NCBI GenBank assembly: GCA_022799755.1
Contig: JAAWOU010000016.1
Coordinates: 1-53,685, forward strand
Origin: Lachnospiraceae bacterium
Lineage (GTDB): Bacteria > Bacillota > Clostridia > Lachnospirales > Lachnospiraceae
Length of the DNA stretch: 53,685 bases
Reading direction: 5' to 3'
In this document: in pieces, positions 50,172 through 53,685 of the stretch
How the letters are laid out: each line of letters starts with the position of its first letter
How positions within the stretch are numbered: the first letter of the stretch is position 1
Position numbers and translations under genes: made by a program
Notes under the pieces: model-generated
Told to the model about the DNA's origin: nothing
Seen by the model: the letters and a program-made list of their open reading frames with translations, nothing else
Databases searched by the model: none

Positions 50172-50346
50172 AAATTTTACGGAAAAAGCAAAGGAAAGCT
50201 TTAATCTAGGTTTTGAAAAAGGTACAGGAAAAAAACAAAGACTAAAATACCAGATGTGGAAACCATTTGAACCAGACGATGATTATAACATATATCCATC
50301 AGATGAAGATTCACCATTTGAGGAGGGATATAAAAAACGCTGGTAA
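50080..50346 (+). CDS. AT-rich orphan frame, probably 5'-truncated gene
   Basis: At least 88 codons read convincingly as protein (KHIEEYEKEHGEIKTLVTIT, later FEPDDDYNIYPSDEDSPFEE) with much lower GC than its neighbours. The frame is open from 50023 but has no good start or ribosome site, and its beginning abuts the broken N-terminus of the Rep on the opposite strand. A proper terminator follows. I infer a gene fragment fused at a deletion or rearrangement junction near 50060; function unknown. Confidence 0.45.
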   Translation: MEWLIEKHIEEYEKEHGEIKTLVTITTDKDTNFTEKAKESFNLGFEKGTGKKQRLKYQMWKPFEPDDDYNIYPSDEDSPFEEGYKKRW

Positions 50347-50360
50347 CGATAATTAGAAAA

Positions 50361-50392
50361 CACCCTGCGGAGCCGGACAGCGCCGCAGGGTG
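50361..50392 (+). terminator. Terminator of the AT-rich frame
   Basis: CACCCTGCGG pairs with CCGCAGGGTG, followed by AAAAAA. It is 15 bp after the stop codon at 50344-50346. The following run is A, so it would work better for the minus strand; call is moderate. Confidence 0.5.
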
Positions 50393-50433
50393 AAAAAACG
50401 TAGCAAGGGCGGCCGCCAGCAGACAAAAAAGAG

Positions 50434-50462
50434 TAGAACAATGTCAGATCATGTGATATAAT
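50434..50462 (+). promoter_or_regulatory. Promoter of the toxin mRNA
   Basis: Extended -10 TGATATAAT (TATAAT at 50457-50462) with a weak -35 TAGAAC (50434-50439) 17 bp upstream, about 50 bp before the toxin start codon. Confidence 0.65.
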
Positions 50463-50510
50463 GTCTACGTTGCCCGAACCGAAACCCAGGCAATGGGAGG
50501 AGGTGAAGCA

Positions 50511-50609
50511 ATGGAGATACTTATCAACTTTCTCGTGTCGGTCGCGGCTGGTATAGTCTGTCTCTATATCGGCAAATGGCTTGACAGGCACGACCCGGGT
50601 AACAAATAA
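50511..50609 (+). CDS. Fst-like type I toxin peptide
   Basis: A 32-aa peptide with a very strong ribosome site (GGGAGGAGGTGAAGCA). About 20 hydrophobic residues (LINFLVSVAAGIVCLYIG) form one membrane helix, followed by a KWLDRHDPGNK polar tail. This matches the Fst/Ldr pattern of a small membrane toxin with an A/P..G helix and a W-L-x-R tail. A convergent antisense RNA, a shared terminator and direct repeats complete the type I locus. Overproduction would be expected to damage the membrane; the antisense RNA keeps it silent while the element is present. Family call is by architecture, not by search. Confidence 0.7.
   Translation: MEILINFLVSVAAGIVCLYIGKWLDRHDPGNK
50519..50530 (+). repeat. Direct repeat a of the toxin-antitoxin locus
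   Basis: ACTTATCAACTT within the first codons of the toxin, recurring at 50699-50710 in the antisense RNA region. It is preceded by GCAATGG in both copies and followed by a C/T-rich stretch ending TGTC. Confidence 0.75.
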
Positions 50610-50639
50610 AAGCCTGGCGGACTCTTCACCGCCCGAAAA

Positions 50640-50720
50640 AACGAAGAAGAGCCCCCAAGGCGTCACCAGCGCCAAGGGGGCTCATTCTTTTGCAATGGAC
50701 TTATCAACTTCCTCTGTCTG
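50640..50720 (-). ncRNA. Antisense antitoxin RNA (RNA II-like)
   Basis: Predicted about 80-nt minus-strand RNA from the promoter at 50726-50754 to the shared hairpin. Its 5' part is complementary to the repeat ACTTATCAACTT and neighbours at the toxin start, and its 3' part is the complement of the toxin mRNA's end. It can therefore pair at both ends, as RNA II does with Fst mRNA in plasmid pAD1, and block toxin translation. Confidence 0.65.
50649..50683. terminator. Shared bidirectional terminator of toxin and antitoxin RNAs
   Basis: GAGCCCCC..GGCG pairs with CGCC..GGGGGCTC with a small AA/AA internal loop. Plus strand continues ATTCTTTT; minus strand continues with GTTTTTT a few bases on. 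Both converging transcripts can stop here. Confidence 0.8.
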
Positions 50721-50725
50721 AGGAC

Positions 50726-50754
50726 ATTATAGCATATGCATTTCCTGATTACAA
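50726..50754 (-). promoter_or_regulatory. Antitoxin RNA promoter
   Basis: On the minus strand: TTGTAA (50749-50754), exactly 17 bp, then TATAAT (50726-50731), a near-consensus promoter reading toward the toxin gene. It is stronger than the toxin promoter, as expected for an antitoxin RNA. Confidence 0.8.
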
Positions 50755-50794
50755 GATACAAAATTAATATTTATTAACCCAGAAAATGAAAGGG

Positions 50795-50823
50795 CCCTGG
50801 CCGCTAGGCAAGCACGGCCAGGG
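50795..50823. repeat. GC-rich hairpin near the right end of the element
   Basis: CCCTGGCCG / CGGCCAGGG with an 11-base loop. It could be a terminator or part of a replication origin. I see no clear CRESS nonanucleotide (NANTATTAC) in its loop. The remaining bases up to the right repeat show no gene. Confidence 0.55.
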
Positions 50824-50969
50824 AAATCCTTTCGTCCGCAGAGGCCTGCCACGCACATCTACGGACATGTTGTTCAACCTATACCTGACAATGGGAATGA
50901 TATCATCATACCACATGCAGCCCCAGAGTACAAGCTGCAAAAAAACACTTGTAGCCAGCCCACTATGTA

Positions 50970-51063
50970 ACTCTTAATCAGGGTGTCCAGGGTTCGAGCC
51001 CCTGATGGCGCATTGTAAGGACTGTTTTTGAGGACATATGAGCCTTGGGGACGGTTCTTTTTT
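50970..51063 (+). repeat. Right attachment repeat (attR)
   Basis: 94 bp identical to 47968-48061: the displaced tRNA-Lys 3' half and its downstream region. Its left flank (CCCACTATGTA) does not complete a tRNA, so only the left copy is functional. Confidence 0.92.
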
Positions 51064-51242
51064 GGGTGTGTGGGAGAAAAAATCATGGACATCTCCCTGG
51101 CGGACGTCCGGAAACGGACTGGCCGGACCACAAAGGACATGAAAGGGGAAATGAAATCCCTATGGGCAGTTACGGTCCTCTGGGACAAAACGGCAAGCTG
51201 CCTTGACAGGATGAAGTTGCCGAATACTTCCTGAAGTGTCAT
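51064..51242 (-). pseudogene. Broken 5' fragment of a second, related integrase
   Basis: Reads MTLQEVFGNFILSRQL and on to about residue 40, clearly related to the first 40 residues of the element integrase (MTVQEAFDNFILSRQL). The similarity then shifts to another frame (GPASPFPDVRQGDVHDF) and stops at the right repeat. So it has a frameshift and has lost about 80 percent of the gene. It lies in the same orientation just outside attR, as expected from an earlier tandem insertion of a cousin element that later decayed. Confidence 0.85.
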
Positions 51243-51269
51243 ACGATACTTCGCGTAGGCTCCATCCGG

Positions 51270-51884
51270 TTACAAGAGCATCTTTGCCATCCATTCATGC
51301 CGCTCCTCTGCGGAAAACAGATTGATGCCCTCCGTCTCCCCGGTTCTGTCCCGGAATTCCGGAAACAGGAAGCCCGCTTTAGGCTCCCCTGCTTCATAAT
51401 CCCCTGTTACAGGGCAGATGGCGCAGATCAGGAAATTGTATACCTCTTCCGACTCCCGCTGCTGCACCTTATCGCTTCCTTTCAGGGGCACGTCGTAATT
51501 CCCGTGAAAAATATAAATGCCATAGGAAAAGCCTGGCCGGTACCGCTCTCCTATATATTCATACAGGGACAGCAGCAGAGCGTCATTCTTCAGTTCGCAC
51601 TCCCGAAGCGCCATGAGCAGCTGCCAGATGCTCCCCGGACGCCTGCTTTCCGGCCCAAAGCGGTAATTTTTCAGAGCCCGGTTTGTATCCGCAAAAAGCA
51701 CGGCCTTTGCCAGCTTTAGATGCTTTGCCTTATCCGCGCCTGACAGCTTCTGAAAATGTGTATTGAATGTGCCGTCCACAAAGCTTTCCTCATCCATATA
51801 GGCTCCTGCTATTCTGCCGAAGCAGTTTCTGGCCACGGTCATTCTTCTGGTAAGCTCCAACATATCCTCGCGATTGATCTGCAT
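51270..51884 (-). CDS. DUF4317-like protein
   Basis: A 204-aa cytoplasmic protein. RRMTVARNCFGRIAGAYMDEE near the start and YGIYIFHGNYDVPLKGSD followed by ESEEVYNFLICAICPV near the end match the DUF4317 pattern, though it is about half the usual 400 residues; the part after ICPV is short. Function is unknown in the family. It follows the P-loop kinase gene by 54 bp on the same strand and may be the last gene of that operon. No strong ribosome site is visible. Confidence 0.75.
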   Translation of the reverse strand: MQINREDMLELTRRMTVARNCFGRIAGAYMDEESFVDGTFNTHFQKLSGADKAKHLKLAKAVLFADTNRALKNYRFGPESRRPGSIWQLLMALRECELKNDALLLSLYEYIGERYRPGFSYGIYIFHGNYDVPLKGSDKVQQRESEEVYNFLICAICPVTGDYEAGEPKAGFLFPEFRDRTGETEGINLFSAEERHEWMAKMLL

Positions 51885-51938
51885 ATTTATCGTTTCGTTC
51901 CTTTTTCAATTGATGTAAGCCCGCTCATGGCATTTGGC

Positions 51939-52523
51939 TCATTCCTGCTGTGTATACTCTATGCCGGAGGCACGCTTTTCCCGGATTTTCTCAGGAAACA
52001 ACTGTGCGATTTCCTCCGCGGCCTGCTCCGGTGATTTATTATCCACAAAGTACTTCCACTGAATCTTGCTAAACGTTGCCTTAACATACTGAATATCTTC
52101 CCGGATTTCTCTTAAATAATGGTCTCTGTGGGTTTCCTTATATTCATTGTCCTCATATACCTGATCATTCTCATCGGAAAAAACCAGTCTTTCGAAAATA
52201 TGCTCTTTCGTATCCTGAAGCTCTACGGCAATGACATTTTCCCTCTGCAAAAGATAATTAAATTTTCGGGCATAATAAATCGGACTCACCGCAATTACCA
52301 TGTTGTCCCCATTGTTATCGATTACTTCCCTTAACACCTTGCCCTTAACTTTGGCTCTCTCATAGGGCCAGGGATTCTTTTTCATAAATTCCTCCAATGT
52401 GGTATGAAATTTCCTCCTGATCTCGTCGTCCAGATCAAAAAAAGGATATTTTAGTTTCTTTGCCAGGATTTCTCCTGTAACTGTTTTGCCCACATTCGTC
52501 ACGCCAAAAATTAACAGAATCAT
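51939..52523 (-). CDS. P-loop nucleotide kinase, shikimate-kinase-like fold
   Basis: A 194-aa protein opening with LIFGVTNVGKTVTGEILAKKL (Walker A GVTNVGKT, residues 7-14) and YPFFDLDDEIRRKF, the D-x-D site typical of shikimate or gluconate kinase-like small-molecule kinases. The later half is charged with a possible lid (EYKETHRDHYLREI). The substrate is unknown. Its ATG overlaps the stop codon of the ANT(6) gene (ATGA), so the two are translated together. That coupling makes a role in drug modification conceivable, but this is only inference. Confidence 0.8.
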   Translation of the reverse strand: MILLIFGVTNVGKTVTGEILAKKLKYPFFDLDDEIRRKFHTTLEEFMKKNPWPYERAKVKGKVLREVIDNNGDNMVIAVSPIYYARKFNYLLQRENVIAVELQDTKEHIFERLVFSDENDQVYEDNEYKETHRDHYLREIREDIQYVKATFSKIQWKYFVDNKSPEQAAEEIAQLFPEKIREKRASGIEYTQQE

Positions 52524-53392
52524 CTCTCATTCCCTAAATCGGTTGCCAAGTTTCTCTTTTCCTGCCGCTCCACATAACCGCTGATCTTGTCGTCATAGTC
52601 CGGATACGGATATCCCAGCAGGCGGGCTGTTCTCTTCGAAACTTCTCGAAATAGTTTCATACAGCCCGTCAGCGCAGTCCACATATCCCCATAGGAATCC
52701 ATTCTGTAGGTGGAAAGCAGCCTCTGCCACAGTTCCCCGGACACATACTGCTCCAGAAATTTGTAATTTTTGCCCGGGCTGAAACCAAATCCCCGTTCTG
52801 CTCCGGCCATCCAGGAAATCATCCGCAGCAATTCTTTCCGCACCACATCGTTCAGATGATCTATGGCAAATAGGATCTCCCTGCGGCACAGGCCCTTTAC
52901 CACATAGGGAACCGTGTTCCAGAATTCGTTGCAGCAGTCATCGAACATTCGGGCCGTGGGGCGCTGCAGACGGTAATCAATGTCTGTGGGCACAGGCGGC
53001 TTTTGTACCCGGCCGTCCTTGTCCAAGAGCAGCTCCACCAGTTTATCCCAGGTAAAATATTCCTCCAACAGCTCCAGAGGCAGCAGGGTCAGGTCGACTT
53101 TCACGCCGTCCGCAAACAGCATCAGGTAAGAATACCCTCTCTCCTCGGCGGGAAACAGTTCCATGTCCTCCGGCTTCTGCAGAATCAGCCTCTCCCCAAA
53201 CACGTCGAGCCAACCGTCGTCCGCCGTGAAAGCATCCATGTCCGTGACAAAAAAGGTAATATCATAATCCTGGAACTCATCGGCCGGGATATTTCGGTTG
53301 GTTCTGGAACCTTCCAAGGTCACCAGACGAATCCGTTCCTCCGACTTTGCAAAACCCAAAATGATGTCATGCATCTGCTGCCGAGATCTCAT
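52520..53392 (-). CDS. ant(6): Aminoglycoside 6-adenylyltransferase, ANT(6) family
   Basis: About 290 aa from the ATG at 53392, where the family normally begins (MRSRQQMHDIILGFA). In-frame ATGs at 53440 and 53479 would add 16 or 29 residues that are not conserved. The nucleotidyltransferase core is VTLEGSRTNRNIPADEFQDYDITFFV (GSR...D-x-D). KPEDMELFPAEERGYSYLMLF, DCCNEFWNTVPYVVKGLCRREILFAIDH and LLSTYRMDSYG are near-textbook AadE/AadK segments. The enzyme adenylylates streptomycin at the 6-position. It heads an operon with the P-loop kinase and DUF4317-like genes. Confidence 0.93.
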   Translation of the reverse strand: MRSRQQMHDIILGFAKSEERIRLVTLEGSRTNRNIPADEFQDYDITFFVTDMDAFTADDGWLDVFGERLILQKPEDMELFPAEERGYSYLMLFADGVKVDLTLLPLELLEEYFTWDKLVELLLDKDGRVQKPPVPTDIDYRLQRPTARMFDDCCNEFWNTVPYVVKGLCRREILFAIDHLNDVVRKELLRMISWMAGAERGFGFSPGKNYKFLEQYVSGELWQRLLSTYRMDSYGDMWTALTGCMKLFREVSKRTARLLGYPYPDYDDKISGYVERQEKRNLATDLGNER

Positions 53393-53623
53393 GGGAGGCT
53401 CCGGAAAAGCTCCCGCCCCGGGATTTTTATGTATCTGCATTGGCTCGGTTCCTTTCCCGTCTGCATTTTCTGTGTTCATTATACTCTCACTTGCCCGATT
53501 TCACAATCAGATATTTTTCCCACGGCAACGGAACCGTCTGACCCAGTTACAATTCATGGCCTAGCCGATAAAGAAAAACCTCACAGAAAATGTTTACGGT
53601 TAGAGGGAAGTAATTTCAGATTA

Positions 53624-53663
53624 GGCGGTATAGCCCCGATTACAAGGGCTGTACCGTCTTTTT
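53624..53663. terminator. Terminator at the right edge
   Basis: GGCGGTATAGCCC pairs with GGGCTGTACCGTC (G-T pairs allowed), then TTTTT. It lies 140 bp upstream of the ANT(6) frame on its opposite strand and probably belongs to a gene beyond the window or acts on both strands. Confidence 0.6.
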
Positions 53664-53685
53664 GAGTTCCTATGCGCCTTGCCGT

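Larger units (their letters stand above)
47968..51063. mobile_element. 3.0-kb integrated element in tRNA-Lys (CRESS-Rep type)
   Basis: Bounded by a perfect 94-bp direct repeat (47968-48061 and 50970-51063) that starts in the anticodon loop of tRNA-Lys and runs through its downstream region. One repeat unit plus the interior is 3,002 bp. Contents in order: tyrosine integrase (minus), decayed HUH/SF3 Rep (minus, stop overlapping the integrase start), an AT-rich plus-strand frame with a terminator, an Fst-like toxin-antitoxin locus, and a hairpin-bearing gap. Size and content fit integrated rolling-circle plasmids of the pCRESS type described from Firmicutes. The Rep defects suggest it can no longer replicate. 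Confidence 0.85.

Noticed and set aside
50283..50675. 130-aa minus-strand protein over the toxin locus
   Set aside because: Composition is not protein-like and it crosses two strong hairpins; the toxin-antitoxin reading explains the region better.
50760..50969. CRESS replication origin with a nonanucleotide stem-loop
   Set aside because: A GC hairpin is present (50795-50823), but its loop has no NANTATTAC-like sequence, so an origin is not supported.
47938..51242. Prophage
   Set aside because: No capsid, terminase, tail or lysis genes; the unit is only 3 kb and fits an integrated plasmid.

Overview
The window looks like chromosome from a low-to-mid GC gut Firmicute, most likely a Lachnospiraceae-type Clostridia. 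The reasons are strong GGAGG ribosome sites, several TTG/GTG starts, sigma-A promoters with 17-bp spacers, and family content (azlCD, BlaI/BlaR-like pair, MecA adaptor, LytR-CpsA-Psr protein, GH36 alpha-galactosidase, DUF4317, Rpn/TIGR01784 nuclease). I could not run any search, so family names come from motifs I can read in the translations.

Layout. 0-4.2 kb: a TetR-controlled ABC exporter operon with a perfect palindromic operator, then azlCD on the minus strand. 4.9-9.6 kb: a sugar-use locus (LacI regulator, 5'-truncated solute-binding protein, GH36 alpha-galactosidase) that seems to have lost its permease genes and the front of the binding protein. 9.7-16.5 kb: a coiled-coil protein, an HExxH protein, an ECF sigma factor with a membrane partner, a DUF1266 protein and a membrane-anchored 5'-nucleotidase. 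16.6-24.2 kb: cell-envelope genes: an LCP protein with charged repeats, then an MBOAT acyltransferase, an SGNH-like partner and a large glycosidase-like lipoprotein behind their own promoter.

24.3-34.8 kb: an aldo-keto reductase with ferredoxin-type clusters, a doubled 126-bp palindromic repeat, an AraC regulator, and two independent RNA-repair modules. The first is a single-chain kinase/phosphatase/Rnl1-like RNA ligase. The second is an rtcB-prfH pair behind a structured leader. Between them lie an Rpn nuclease gene next to tRNA-Pro, a hypothetical gene and an RlmI-like rRNA methyltransferase. prfH is followed by six tandem 38-bp palindromes. 35-47.7 kb: two unknown membrane proteins, tRNA-Gln, GDPD, an MFS transporter, a structured leader RNA with a 12-codon peptide ahead of a COG3044-type ABC_ATPase, a BlaI/BlaR-like pair with clear operators, MecA and a MATE exporter.

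47.9-51.2 kb: a 3.0-kb element integrated in tRNA-Lys, bounded by a perfect 94-bp direct repeat. It carries a tyrosine integrase, a decayed CRESS-type (HUH + SF3 helicase) Rep, and what reads as a complete type I toxin-antitoxin locus with the architecture of the Fst/par system: a 32-aa hydrophobic peptide, a convergent antisense RNA promoter, a shared bidirectional terminator and direct repeats. A broken second integrase just beyond the right repeat indicates an earlier related insertion. The right end carries DUF4317-like, P-loop kinase-like and ANT(6) aminoglycoside adenylyltransferase genes on the minus strand.
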